Assembly: GCA_963747735.1 (NCBI GenBank)
Contig: CAVVGE010000004.1
Location: forward strand, 434,001 to 498,000
Length of the DNA: 64,000 nt
Source: AP-15 sp963747735
GTDB taxonomy: Bacteria > Pseudomonadota > Alphaproteobacteria > ATCC43930 > CGMCC-115725
Direction: 5' to 3'
Shown: in pieces, positions 47,452 to 57,064 of the stretch
How the letters are laid out: each line of letters opens with the position of its first letter
Numbering within the stretch: the stretch's first letter is position 1
Translations under genes and position numbers: made by a program
The notes under the pieces: generated by a model
The model's input: the letters and a program-made list of their open reading frames with translations, nothing else
Databases searched by the model: none
Told to the model about the DNA's origin: nothing

Positions 47452-47628
47452 TCAGGTATAGGTGCTCTCGTCGAGGCCCTCGATGACGCCCAGCACTTCG
47501 TCGGTGCGGCCTTGATGGATCAGGTCGATTGCACGTTCGCCGCCCAGCAACAGGTGCTTTGAGTAAAGCCAAACCCGGGTTTCATCCGGCGAGTAGAACT
47601 CGATGATTTTTGCGACAGCGCTGGGCAT
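47452..47628 (-). CDS. antitoxin-like protein, MbcA/ParS/Xre C-terminal domain only
   Basis: 58 residues from ATG 47628 (MPSAVAKIIEF). VWLYSKHLLLGGERAIDLIHQGRTDEVLGVIEGL matches the DUF2384 toxin-binding domain of Xre/MbcA/ParS antitoxins, normally LGGxxPxDLLxxGRxxEV. The N-terminal Xre-like DNA-binding part is absent and no RES-domain toxin adjoins it. It may be an orphan antitoxin or have been domesticated. Convergent with atpC. Confidence 0.65.
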   Translation of the reverse strand: MPSAVAKIIEFYSPDETRVWLYSKHLLLGGERAIDLIHQGRTDEVLGVIEGLDESTYT

Positions 47629-47806
47629 TACTATCCTCCGAGACCGGCGCCGAGGGCGCCATTGTCCGACCGGGCTTGCCGTTGCTGTGCAGATATATTG
47701 CATAAATGTCTACCATGAAAGGAAGATGCAATAGGACCGGCCTGGGTCGCGGCCGACGCTCTCGAACCTCGTCTTTCGGCGTATAAGAAGCGTGCTTGGA
47801 GAGAGC

Positions 47807-48622
47807 ATGGGCCGTTGGACGCTCGACGATATTCCTTGGCGGCGGTTTGACGCGGCGAAGCTTGATCCGGGGCTGGTGCGGATCGTCAAGGCGGCGAGCC
47901 TGGTCGAGGCGAATGGTGCGGCCTATGCGCGGCATCTGTGCCGGGTGTTCGAGGCCGATCCTGATTTCCAGACGGCCGCACGGCGCTGGGGCGCGGAGGA
48001 GGTGCAGCATGGAAGGGCGCTCGGGCGCTGGGCGGCGCTCGCCGATCCAGAATTCGATTTTGCCGAGGCGCTGAGACGGTTTCAGGCCGGCTACCGGATC
48101 GATTTCGACAGCTCGCGGTCGCGCCGCGGCTCGCCTGCGGGCGAGATGGTCGCGCGCTGCATGGTCGAGACCGGCACCAGCACCTATTACAGGGCGTTGA
48201 GCGAGGCAGCCGAAGAGCCGGTGCTGCGGCAGATTTGCCGCCGGATCGCCGCCGACGAGGTGCGCCACTACAAGCTCTTTCAGCGCAATCTCGGGCGCTG
48301 CCTCGAGCGCGAGCGGATCGGCTTCTGGCACCGCCTGCGGGTCGCCGCCGGCCGGATTGCCGAGATCGGCGATGACGAGCTCGCCTTTGCCTACCACGCC
48401 GCCAACGAGCCGGGCGTTCCCTACGACCGCCGTCGCTGCGCCCGCGCCTATGCCCGGCGCACCTACACCCTCTACCGCGCCCGCCATGTGACACAGGGCG
48501 TGGCGCTGATCTTCAAAATCTTGGGCCTCGCCCCAAAGGGCCGGCTCGCGCGCATGACGAGCCGCTTTGTCTGGGCCATCATGCGCCGCCGTGCGGCGCG
48601 GCTCGCTGTGACGGCCGCCTAA
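47807..48622 (+). CDS. ferritin-like diiron protein
   Basis: 271 residues from ATG 47807, preceded by GGAGAG. A ferritin-like four-helix pattern carries potential iron ligands Glu34, Glu64/Glu65 with His68 (EEVQHGRAL), Glu121 (ETGTSTYY), and Glu151 with His154 (ADEVRHYKLF). The C-terminal third is basic (RRRCARAYARRTYTLYRARHV, RFVWAIMRRRAARL). The family is broadly annotated as ferritin-like; whether it oxidises a substrate or handles iron is unknown. No partner gene is evident. Confidence 0.8.
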   Translation: MGRWTLDDIPWRRFDAAKLDPGLVRIVKAASLVEANGAAYARHLCRVFEADPDFQTAARRWGAEEVQHGRALGRWAALADPEFDFAEALRRFQAGYRIDFDSSRSRRGSPAGEMVARCMVETGTSTYYRALSEAAEEPVLRQICRRIAADEVRHYKLFQRNLGRCLERERIGFWHRLRVAAGRIAEIGDDELAFAYHAANEPGVPYDRRRCARAYARRTYTLYRARHVTQGVALIFKILGLAPKGRLARMTSRFVWAIMRRRAARLAVTAA

Positions 48623-48629
48623 ACCGGGC

Positions 48630-49589
48630 TCAGCGCACGCGTTCGTATTTTTGGATCGCGCGCAAATTGTCGGGGCGCGGCTTGCCGGGGAAGAGGCCGG
48701 GCCACAAGGTCCAGCACACCTCGCCGACATAGAGGTCGCCATGGCTGTCCACGGCGAGCCCGTGCGGGCCGAGAAACGCGGTCGGCGCCTGCCCGGCATG
48801 CGGGTCGCCGAGCCGCGACAAGAGCTTCCCCTTGTTGTCGACGATGCTGACCCGCGGGCCCAAATTCGGGCTGTTCAGATTGACTCCCATCGACGGCCCC
48901 AATTCGCCGATATAGGCGACCGGGTGGCGGGTGTAGTCCATGTAGAGCCCGCAGGGCCGGTGCAGGTTGTTCCACTGGGCCTCGTACTTGCCGTTGCCGT
49001 TGAACACCTGGACCCGGTGGTTCTCGCGGTCGGCGACATAGACCCAGCCATCGGCGTCGGTGCAGATATTGTGGACGATGTTGAATTCGCCGGGGCTGGT
49101 GCCGGGCTCGCCCCACGACATCAAGAGCTTGCCGTCGGGCGCGTATTTGTGGACCTTGGCGTTGCCGTAGCCGTCGGAGACGTAGATCTCGCCCTTCGGC
49201 GACAAGGCGGTATGGGTGCAGCGGTGAAACGGCTCACCCGACATATAGGGCTTGGGCTCGCCGGGGACGCCCAGCTCCAACAAGACCTTGCCGTCGAGCG
49301 AGCATTTGCGCACAAAATGCCCGCCGTCGTCGGTCAGGTAAATCGAATCATCCGGCCCCATATGGACGCCGTGCGCGCGCGGATACTGCCCCTCGCCCCA
49401 GGAGCGCAAAAATCTACCCTCACGGTCGAACACCATGACCGGATGCTCGCCGCGGCTAAAGCAATAGACATTGTCGTTTTTGTCGACCCCGACCGCCGCG
49501 ACCTCCTTGAACGACCAGCCATTGGGCAATTTCGCCCAATCCTCGATGATCCGATACTTGTAGTCGCCTTGCCCGACGATGGCCGCCAT
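48630..49589 (-). CDS. NHL-repeat beta-propeller protein, peptidylglycine lyase-like
   Basis: 319 residues from ATG 49589, preceded by GGGGAGAG. Repeating NHL units: GRFLRSWGEGQYPRAHGVHMGPDDSIYLTD, GKLLMSWGEPGTSPGEFNIVHNICTDADGWVYVADRENHRVQVF, GPHGLAVDSHGDLYVGEV. They resemble the peptidyl-alpha-hydroxyglycine lyase family, but no signal peptide is visible and catalytic action is unproven. A related protein starts at the right window edge. It converges on the ferritin-like gene with a 7-base gap. Confidence 0.85.
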   Translation of the reverse strand: MAAIVGQGDYKYRIIEDWAKLPNGWSFKEVAAVGVDKNDNVYCFSRGEHPVMVFDREGRFLRSWGEGQYPRAHGVHMGPDDSIYLTDDGGHFVRKCSLDGKVLLELGVPGEPKPYMSGEPFHRCTHTALSPKGEIYVSDGYGNAKVHKYAPDGKLLMSWGEPGTSPGEFNIVHNICTDADGWVYVADRENHRVQVFNGNGKYEAQWNNLHRPCGLYMDYTRHPVAYIGELGPSMGVNLNSPNLGPRVSIVDNKGKLLSRLGDPHAGQAPTAFLGPHGLAVDSHGDLYVGEVCWTLWPGLFPGKPRPDNLRAIQKYERVR

Positions 49590-49830
49590 CGCTCTCTCCC
49601 CGATTTGTCTGCGGTCCAGCCTATCGAAGCCCCGGCCTCGAAACAATCCTCCGTCCAACCGGGGCCTGCATCGTGGCATCGCCGGTGCGATCGGCGCGGG
49701 GGCGTTCGACTGCTTTCTCCGGCATGAGCGAGCGAGATCAATGGCAACGCGTTCGTTGCATCCGCCCGATGCAGACACTCGCCGCCGGATCGCGTTTAAT
49801 CTGCAACATGATGCAAGCTAGGATGCGCCG

Positions 49831-51837
49831 ATGAACGATGCTCTGCCGCCGCTGCCGGCACCCCGCGACCCGAAATTGCGCCATATGGCCGATGCGCTCA
49901 GGGCGCTCGCGATGGACGCGGTCGAAAAGGCGAAATCCGGCCATCCCGGCATGCCGATGGGCATGGCCGACATCGCGACCGTGCTGTTTACGAAATACCT
50001 GCGCTTCGATCCGCTGGCGCCGGATTGGCCCGACCGCGACCGGTTTGTGCTGTCGAACGGGCACGGCTCGATGCTGCTCTATGGGCTCCTGCATCTCCTC
50101 GGCTATCCCGACATGACGATGGAGGAGATCGAGCGCTTCCGTCAGCTCGGCAGCCCCACCGCCGGCCATCCCGAGCGCGGCCATGCGAGCGGGATCGAAA
50201 CGACGACCGGCCCCTTGAGCCAGGGCATCGGCAATGCGGTCGGCATGGCCTTGGCCGAACGAATGCTGGCGGCCGAGCTCGGCCCCGAGATCGTCGATCA
50301 CTACACCTATGTCTTTTGCGGCGACGGCTGCCTGATGGAGGGGCTGAGCCACGAGGCGTTGTCGCTCGCCGGCCATCTGCGGCTCAATAAGCTGATCCTG
50401 TTCTGGGACGACAATTCGATCTCGATCGACGGGCCGACGAGCCTCGCCGTCTCCGACGACCAGGTCATGCGCTTTCGCGCCCATGGCTGGGACGCTGAAC
50501 GGATCGACGGCCACGACACCGACGCCATCGCCGCGGCGATCGAGCGCGCACAGCAGAGCGACCGGCCGAGCCTCGTTGCCTGCCGCACGGTCATCGCGTT
50601 TGGCGCGCCGACCAAGGCCGGCACCGCCGCCGCGCACGGCGCTCCCCTCGGCGCCGAGGAGATCAAGGGTGCCCGCGAACGCCTCGGCTGGAACTATCCG
50701 CCGTTCGTGATCCCCGACGATGTTCGCGCCGCCTGGCGTGCCGCCGGGGCGCGGGGTGCGGCAACCCGCAAAGCGTGGGAAGCGCGGCTGCAAGCCCAGC
50801 CGGCCGAAACGCGCGCCGAATTCCTGCGCCGCTGGCATCGCGAATTGCCGGCCGGGCTCGACCAGGCGATCACCGAGCTTTGCGACGGGTTTCGCAAGGC
50901 CGACGCCAAGCTTGCGACGCGCCAGGCCTCGGGCGCGGTGCTCGACACCCTGACGAAAGTGGTGCCCGAGCTGGTCGGCGGCTCGGCCGACCTCACCCCG
51001 TCGAACAACACCAAGGCCAAGGACCTGAAAGAGGTCCGCCCCGGCGATTATGCCGGCCGCTATATCCATTACGGCGTGCGCGAGCACGGCATGGCGGCGG
51101 CGATGAACGGCATCGCCGTCCATGGCGGGCTCGTCCCCTATGGCGGCACCTTTCTGACCTTTACCGATTATTGCCGGCCCTCGATCCGGCTCGCCGCCTT
51201 TATGGGTGCCGGTGTTGTCTATGTGATGACGCATGACTCGATCGGGCTCGGCGAGGACGGCCCGACGCATCAGCCGATCGAGCATCTGGCGGCCTTGCGC
51301 GCAATCCCCGGCCTCTACGTCTACCGCCCGGCCGACGCGATCGAGACCGCCGAATGCTGGGCCTTGGCGCTCAAACGCCGTGACGCGCCGTCATTATTGG
51401 CATTGACCCGGCAGTCCCTGCCGCTGCTGCGTCACGACGCGTCATCCGAGAACCGCTCCGCGCGCGGCGCCTACGTCCTGGCCGACGCCGAAGGTGCCCG
51501 CCAAATCACCCTCCTCGCGTCAGGCTCCGAGGTCTCGATCGCGATCGCCGCACGCGAGATGCTTGCGAAGGACGGCATCCGCGCCGCGGTGGTCTCGATG
51601 CCGTGCTGGGCGCTCTTCGAAGCCGAGCCCGAAGATTACCAAAAGACCGTCCTCGGCCCCGCCCCCCGCATCGCCGTCGAAGCCGCAGTCCGCCTCGGCT
51701 GGGACCGCTGGCTCGGCCCGCACGGCAGCTTTATCGGCATGCACGGGTTTGGCGCGTCCGCGCCGGGCGAAGCCCTCTTCCCCCATTTCGGCATCACCGC
51801 CGAAAGGGTCGCAGAAGCCGCCCGCGCGCTCTTGTAG
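49831..51837 (+). CDS. tkt: transketolase
   Basis: Thiamine-diphosphate enzyme of the pentose phosphate pathway. 668 residues, normal length: ALRALAMDAVEKAKSGHPGMPMGMADI, RDRFVLSNGHGSMLLYGLLHLLGY, ThDP motif GDGCLMEGLSHEALSLAGHLRLNKLILFWDDN, GSADLTPSNNTKAKD, YIHYGVREHGMAAAMNGIA, and HDSIGLGEDGPTHQPIEHLAALR. Catalytic histidines are present. ATG 49831 is the only good start. No gap or other Calvin genes follow. Confidence 0.97.
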   Translation: MNDALPPLPAPRDPKLRHMADALRALAMDAVEKAKSGHPGMPMGMADIATVLFTKYLRFDPLAPDWPDRDRFVLSNGHGSMLLYGLLHLLGYPDMTMEEIERFRQLGSPTAGHPERGHASGIETTTGPLSQGIGNAVGMALAERMLAAELGPEIVDHYTYVFCGDGCLMEGLSHEALSLAGHLRLNKLILFWDDNSISIDGPTSLAVSDDQVMRFRAHGWDAERIDGHDTDAIAAAIERAQQSDRPSLVACRTVIAFGAPTKAGTAAAHGAPLGAEEIKGARERLGWNYPPFVIPDDVRAAWRAAGARGAATRKAWEARLQAQPAETRAEFLRRWHRELPAGLDQAITELCDGFRKADAKLATRQASGAVLDTLTKVVPELVGGSADLTPSNNTKAKDLKEVRPGDYAGRYIHYGVREHGMAAAMNGIAVHGGLVPYGGTFLTFTDYCRPSIRLAAFMGAGVVYVMTHDSIGLGEDGPTHQPIEHLAALRAIPGLYVYRPADAIETAECWALALKRRDAPSLLALTRQSLPLLRHDASSENRSARGAYVLADAEGARQITLLASGSEVSIAIAAREMLAKDGIRAAVVSMPCWALFEAEPEDYQKTVLGPAPRIAVEAAVRLGWDRWLGPHGSFIGMHGFGASAPGEALFPHFGITAERVAEAARALL

Positions 51838-52270
51838 TAGCCGGCACAAGGCCGGTCACGAACGAAAGAAACGGATGCTGCGGATGTATGGGCCGAAGGA
51901 GACGGCGCCCTCGATCCTCGGCGGATCGTGGAAGGTACCGGGGGTCGCTCGCCAGAATTGAGGCCGGTCGTTTTAAGGAGCGGCAGGTTGCAAGGGTTGC
52001 CGCCGAGGCCGCCGCGAACACGGGCGGAAGTACCGACATGCGGCACAACCCGGCGCCCCGATTACGTGCACATGGAGAGGCTGATCCTGGCCGCTCCTGG
52101 CCGCGACCTTCCGCTTCCGAAATCAGCTCACCGCTTTTGCCGACCAGACTTGGTCTGTGGTGTCGACATGATCTATGGATGGGACGCATTGACCCGGACC
52201 GGAATGCGCACGAAACTGGGAACCCCGGATCAGGGCGGCGCGCAGCCGCGCTGGGCGATGGGAGCCAGCG
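51838..52270. other. gene-free stretch between transketolase and pqiB
   Basis: Codons in this 433-base gap make no recognisable protein. Just after the tkt stop, CCGGC and GCCGG form a 5-bp hairpin with a 5-base loop, a weak terminator candidate. No promoter for pqiB stands out. Confidence 0.45.
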
Positions 52271-53968
52271 ATGACCAATCTCGCCGACCCGCCGATGCTG
52301 GTGCACGCCACGACGCGGCGTTCGCGGCGGGTGTCGGTAATTTGGATCATTCCGCTGGTGGCGATCGCGATCGGCGCCTGGCTCGCCTGGGACACCTGGT
52401 CCAAGGAAGGGCCCACGATCACCGTCACCTTCAACACCGCCGAGGGGCTGCAGGCCGGTCAATCGCAGCTCAAGTTCAAGGATATCGTGTTCGGTACGGT
52501 GAAGAGCCTGGCGCTGTCGCCGGACCACACCCACGTCGTCGTCACCATCGCCACAACTCGTCAAGCCGAGCCGCTTCTGACCCACAAGACCGTGTTCTGG
52601 GTGGTCAAGCCGCGGCTCTTCGCGGGCTCCGTCTCCGGCCTCGAAACCCTGCTCTCAGGGAGCTATGTCGGCATGATGCCGGGGGCGACCGCCGGCAAGG
52701 CCGAGCGCGATTTCACCGGGCGCGAGGACCCGCCGATCCTGACCGAGCACGTTCCCGGCCACGTCTTTTTTTTGAAGGCCAAGCGGCTCGGCTCGATGTC
52801 GTTGGGCTCGCCGATCTTTTACCGCGATTTGAGCGTCGGCGAGGTGCTCGGCTGGGACATTGCCGACATGGCCGATTACGTGACGATCCACGCCTTTGTC
52901 CGCGCCCCCTACGACGGCTATGTGCATGACGGCACGCGCTTTTGGAACGCCTCGGGGCTTTCGGTCAAGCTCGCCGGCACCGGGCTCGACATCCAGATGG
53001 AGTCGCTGCGCGCGCTGATCCTCGGCGGCATCGCCTTCGACACCCCGCAGGGCGAAGCGCACGGCCGGCCGGTCAGCGCCGAAAACCACGTCTTCCCGCT
53101 GTTCACCGACCGCGATACGGCCCAGGCCGCCTCCTACACCCGCAAGATCCAGGTCGTGTCGTATTTTCCGGGCTCGGTCAGCGGGCTCGGGCCGGGATCG
53201 CCGGTGACGATGCACGGTCTCGTCGTCGGCCATGTCAGCGATGTGCGCCTCGTCTATGACAAGGAAAAGGACATGGTATTGGCGCCCGTGCGCTACGACG
53301 TCGAGCCGGAGCGGGTCGTCGGGGTCGGCGTCCAGGTTTACAAAAGCGAGGGCGAGGCGGTGAACGGGCTATTGCAACGCGGCTTGCGGGCGACCTTGCA
53401 GAGCGCCAATTTGATCACCGGGCAGCAGCAGGTGGCGCTCGATTTCCTGCCGAACGAGCCGGCGGTCAAGCTCGCCGAGGAAGACGGCGCCTTTGTCTTG
53501 CCGACCGCCGCCGCCGGCGGCTTTGCCGGGCTTCAGGCCTCGGCCAACGATCTCCTCGACAAGGTCAACACGATCCCGTTCGACCAGATCGGCAAGAACC
53601 TCGACGGCATCCTGAAATCGGTCAATGCGCTGGCGAGCGGGCCCGAGACGCGCGCGGCCCTGACCCGGCTCGCGGCCACCGTCGCCACCGCCGAGCAGGT
53701 CATGAAGCACGTCGACAGCGGCACCGCCCCGGCCCTGAAGCGGCTCCCCGACATGGCCAGCCAGCTGCAAAAGACCGTGACCAACGCCAACAAGCTGCTC
53801 GTTTCGATCGATAGCGGCTATGGCGACAACACCAAGTTCAACCGCGACCTCGAGCGTCTGATGGTGCAATTGAACGACGCGGTGACCTCGATCCGCTCGC
53901 TCGCCGATTTGCTGGCGCGCCACCCCGAGGCGCTGGTCAAGGGCCGTCCGGCAAGCGGCGTCGAATGA
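52271..53968 (+). CDS. pqiB: MCE-domain intermembrane transport protein PqiB
   Basis: Periplasm-spanning protein linking inner and outer membranes, probably for lipid traffic. 565 residues: short cytoplasmic N-terminus, one transmembrane helix (VSVIWIIPLVAIAIGAWLAW, 21-40), then three MCE domains (about 47-140, 160-270, 285-400; blocks ITVTFNTAEGLQAGQSQLKFKDIVFG, LGSPIFYRDLSVGEVLGW, and GSPVTMHGLVVGHVSDV), and a helical C-terminus expected to form a tunnel. Its stop overlaps pqiC as ATGA. Confidence 0.92.
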   Translation: MTNLADPPMLVHATTRRSRRVSVIWIIPLVAIAIGAWLAWDTWSKEGPTITVTFNTAEGLQAGQSQLKFKDIVFGTVKSLALSPDHTHVVVTIATTRQAEPLLTHKTVFWVVKPRLFAGSVSGLETLLSGSYVGMMPGATAGKAERDFTGREDPPILTEHVPGHVFFLKAKRLGSMSLGSPIFYRDLSVGEVLGWDIADMADYVTIHAFVRAPYDGYVHDGTRFWNASGLSVKLAGTGLDIQMESLRALILGGIAFDTPQGEAHGRPVSAENHVFPLFTDRDTAQAASYTRKIQVVSYFPGSVSGLGPGSPVTMHGLVVGHVSDVRLVYDKEKDMVLAPVRYDVEPERVVGVGVQVYKSEGEAVNGLLQRGLRATLQSANLITGQQQVALDFLPNEPAVKLAEEDGAFVLPTAAAGGFAGLQASANDLLDKVNTIPFDQIGKNLDGILKSVNALASGPETRAALTRLAATVATAEQVMKHVDSGTAPALKRLPDMASQLQKTVTNANKLLVSIDSGYGDNTKFNRDLERLMVQLNDAVTSIRSLADLLARHPEALVKGRPASGVE

Positions 53969-54556
53969 GCCGCGCACATCCGCTCCCCCGGCTCGCCGCG
54001 ATCCTATTCGCGACCGCGCTTGCCGCGTGCTCGTCGCCCGACCCGGCGCTCTACAATCTGGCGGCGGCCCCGGGCGCCGTCAGTGTCGGCGGCCCCAGGA
54101 TCGTGCTGCTGCACCAGGTTTCGCTCGCTCGCTACCTCGAGCGCTCGCAAATCGTCCGCTCGTCGGAGAATTACCGTCTCCAAGTGATGGAGAACGATTG
54201 GTGGGGCGAGCCGCTCGGCGCGATGCTGGGGCGCGTGCTTGCCGAGGAGCTGGGCCAGCGCCTGCCGCAGACCACAATTCTCAGCGAGACCGGTGCCGTA
54301 TCGGCCCGGGCGAACGCGACAATCGAGGTGAATATCGAACGTCTCGACGAGGACGCGGCGGGGAGCTTGATCCTCCAGGCGCAGGCCGCGGTGCGCTACA
54401 CCGGCCAGACCCAGCCGACGTTGCGCAGCTTTCGCTTTAGCGTTCCGCCCCATTGCGGCCGGCATCTCGGGCGAGGTGGCGGCGATCAGCGTGGCGGTCG
54501 GAAAGCTCGCCGACGGCATCGCGCCGATGCTGACGGTGGGAGGCGCCGCCGGCTGA
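53965..54556 (+). CDS. pqiC: PqiC outer-membrane lipoprotein, frameshifted
   Basis: Lipoprotein signal MSRAHPLPRLAAILFATALA then the lipobox LAAC with Cys22. Mature part YNLAAAPGAVSVGGPRIVLLHQVSLARYLERSQIV, WWGEPLGAMLGRVLAEELGQRLPQT fits the PqiC/ABC-lipoprotein fold. After SFRFSVPP the frame changes: AAGISGEVAAISVAVGKLADGIAPML continues to the TGA at 54556. Length is 3n+1; one extra C in CCCC at 54448-54451 explains it. The stop overlaps an ATG (TGATG) before pqiA. Confidence 0.85.
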
Positions 54557-54593
54557 TGCCTGCCCGCGCGGCAGCACCCGCGACCCGCCGCAA

Positions 54594-55823
54594 TTGCGCG
54601 AATGCCCCGGCTGCGGCCTCGTGCAGATGGTCCCGGCGCTCGCCGCCGGCACCACCGCCTATTGCGCGCGCTGCCCGACGACGCTGCGCCGCGTCACCAC
54701 TCATGACCTCGATCATGTGATCGCGCTCACTCTGGCGGCGCTGGTGCTGCTGGTCGTGATGTGCGCGAGCGCGTTGATGAGTGTCGAGACTTTTGGCATC
54801 CGCCATGTCGCGAACCTCTTTTCGGGGCCGGAGGAGCTGGTGCGGCAGAGCATGGTGCCGCTCGCTGCGGTCGTCGTGTTCGTCACCGTGCTGGCGCCGT
54901 TCGGCAAGCTTTTCGGCACGCTCTACGTCGCGATCAGGGCGCATGAGCGGCGTCCGCCACGCCATCTGCGAAAGGTGTTTGCGCTGGCCGAACGGCTGCG
55001 GCCGTGGTCGATGATCGAGGTGTTCGTGCTCGGCGTGTTCGTCGCCTACGTCAAGCTCGGCGATCTCGTCACGATCGGGCTGCGCACCGGCGTCTATGCG
55101 CTGTTGGCGCTCACCATCGTGCTGGTCTGGGCCGATGCCGCCTTCGACCGCGAGAAAGTCTGGGAGCGGCTCGACCGCAAAGACCGGCCCGACGCTTTGC
55201 CCCGCGCCGGCATCGAAGACGCGGTCGGCTGCGAAACCTGCGGCCTCGTCAGCCATCCACGGCACGACATACGCTGCCCGCGCTGCGACAGCGCGCTCCA
55301 TCGCCGCCGCCCGAACAGCATTGCGCGTACTTGGGCTTTGGTGATCGCCGCCGCAATTCTTTATATCCCGGCCAATTACTATCCGGTGCTGAGCGTCGTG
55401 CAGCTCGGCGCCGGCCAGCCGAGCACGATATTGGGCGGCGTCCAGGAATTGATCCACGCGCGCCAATACCCGTTGGCCGCCCTCGTCTTTTTCGCCAGCA
55501 TCGCGGTGCCGGTGCTCAAGCTCACCGGGCTCTCGATCATGCTGACCGCGACCCAGACCGGCCGCCTGGGCTGGCTGCGCGACCGCACCCGGCTCTACCA
55601 CATCGTTCGCTTTATCGGCCGCTGGTCGATGATCGACATCTTCATGGAGTCGCTGCTGGGGGCGCTCGTCACCTTCGGCACGGTGATCACGATCCAGCCC
55701 GGCGTGGGGGCGCTGGCCTTTTGCGCCGTCGTGATCCTGACCATGTTCGCCGCCGAAACCTTCGACCCTCGCCTGATGTGGGACGCGGCCGCCGCGCGCC
55801 GAGCGCTGCCCGCTGCGCCCTAA
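54594..55823 (+). CDS. pqiA: PqiA paraquat-inducible membrane protein
   Basis: Inner-membrane partner of PqiB. 409 residues from TTG 54594, two tandem halves, each with a zinc-ribbon-like pair (CPGCGLVQ..YCARCP near 4-29; CETCGLV..IRCPRC near 210-230) and four membrane helices. Blocks: VFVTVLAPFGKLFGTLYVA, RPWSMIEVFVLGVFVAYVKL, and RWSMIDIFMESLLGALVTFG, the family signature. ATG 54556, coupled to pqiC, would be a better start if one A were missing near 54592. The order pqiB-C-A differs from the E. coli order A-B-C. Confidence 0.9.
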   Translation: MRECPGCGLVQMVPALAAGTTAYCARCPTTLRRVTTHDLDHVIALTLAALVLLVVMCASALMSVETFGIRHVANLFSGPEELVRQSMVPLAAVVVFVTVLAPFGKLFGTLYVAIRAHERRPPRHLRKVFALAERLRPWSMIEVFVLGVFVAYVKLGDLVTIGLRTGVYALLALTIVLVWADAAFDREKVWERLDRKDRPDALPRAGIEDAVGCETCGLVSHPRHDIRCPRCDSALHRRRPNSIARTWALVIAAAILYIPANYYPVLSVVQLGAGQPSTILGGVQELIHARQYPLAALVFFASIAVPVLKLTGLSIMLTATQTGRLGWLRDRTRLYHIVRFIGRWSMIDIFMESLLGALVTFGTVITIQPGVGALAFCAVVILTMFAAETFDPRLMWDAAAARRALPAAP

Positions 55824-55879
55824 AGCCCGGTGGCGCCGTAAGCAACGCCGAGGGCGAGCCCGGGATGGCCGGCGGGGCT

Positions 55880-56818
55880 TCAGCCGATGGCGCCGGCGAA
55901 GGTTTCGAGAAGCGACCACGCTTCGGCGCCGGCGCGCTCGCGCCAACGGCTGTAAAAACCGCCAAGCTTTTCGCGTATCGCCGTCGCATCGGCGGTGTTG
56001 ACCTGCATCCCCAGCCGGCCCAGCTCCGCAGCGCCTGCGGCATTGACCGCTTCGATGTCCTGCCGCTGCAGCAGCGCGTATTTCTCGGCATTCGCCTCGA
56101 CGGCGCGCCGAATGTCGGTCGGCAGCGCCTGCCACATCGCACCATTGGCGAGGAGGGTGAAGCCCGACCACCAGTGACGGGTCAGGCTCAGATGGGTCTG
56201 CACCTCGTAAAGCTTGAGCGACAGCACGACGCCGAGCGGATCGCTCTGGCCGTCGAACCGGCGCTCCTTGAGCGCCTGGTACATTTGATTGAACGGGACA
56301 TAGCCGGCCTGCGCACCCAAGGCGGCAAAAAAATCGCCGGCAATCGCACCGCCGGGGCTGCGGATCTTGAGCCCCACGAGATCGTCGGGAGCGCGGATCG
56401 GGTGCCGGCTGGTGGTCAGGTGGTGAAACCCGTTCTGCATCGCATGGCGAAACGCGTGGATGCCGTGCTGCGCCAGCTCGCCGCGAATGCGGTCGCCGAG
56501 CGCACCGTCGAGGGCCGCGAACACCACCTTGGAATCGTCGAACGCAAAGGGCAGCAACGGCAGGGCGCTCGACGGCGCCAGATCGCCCAGCGTCGCCCCG
56601 GCGACAAAGAATTCGAGCGTGCCGGCCCGCATGTCGGCGAGCATCTTGGGATCGGGGCCGAGCCGGCTCTCCGGAAACACTTCGAGCCGGAGCTCGTCAT
56701 CGGTCTCGCGCCCTATTGCCGCGGCCATCTCGCCGAGCCGCCGCGCGGTCGGGCTCCCCTCGGGCTGGTTCAGCCCCAGCCGATAATGAAAACGGGCGCG
56801 CATCGCTCTGATTACCAT
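55880..56818 (-). CDS. TRAP transporter substrate-binding protein DctP-like
   Basis: 312 residues of the DctP fold: LGLNQPEGSPTARRLGEMAAAIGRETDDELRLEVFPESRLGPDPKMLADMRAGTLEFF, IRAPDDLVGLKIRSPGGAIAGDFFAALGAQ with the carboxylate-binding Arg, and FDGQSDPLGVVLSLKLYEVQTHLSLTRH. It starts MVIRAMRARFHYRLG with no signal peptide, so export is doubtful. No dctQ or dctM gene adjoins it. It may be an orphan or a 5'-truncated gene whose signal was lost. Confidence 0.82.
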   Translation of the reverse strand: MVIRAMRARFHYRLGLNQPEGSPTARRLGEMAAAIGRETDDELRLEVFPESRLGPDPKMLADMRAGTLEFFVAGATLGDLAPSSALPLLPFAFDDSKVVFAALDGALGDRIRGELAQHGIHAFRHAMQNGFHHLTTSRHPIRAPDDLVGLKIRSPGGAIAGDFFAALGAQAGYVPFNQMYQALKERRFDGQSDPLGVVLSLKLYEVQTHLSLTRHWWSGFTLLANGAMWQALPTDIRRAVEANAEKYALLQRQDIEAVNAAGAAELGRLGMQVNTADATAIREKLGGFYSRWRERAGAEAWSLLETFAGAIG

Positions 56819-57064
56819 GCCTGGCCAGCCGGGTTTTGGTCCGGCCGCCCACGACGGTTTCAGCCGGGATTTGCGATGCAGACTCTAACCGTGGCAGGCG
56901 GCGGGGTCTACCTCATCTCGACCGGCCGAACGGGACGCTTTATGTCGTTGCCCGCCGGTGTAGCCTCGCTGACAAATCGCTGCCCCTGCCGGCGCCGTTC
57001 ACGCCCAACCTTGCCGCCATGAGGCGCACGCTTCGTCGAGCCCGGTCATAAATGAAGGCCATAA

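Noticed and set aside
51838..52270. Reading frames across the tkt-pqiB gap as a separate gene
   Set aside because: No family blocks, ribosome site or codon pattern supports a protein.
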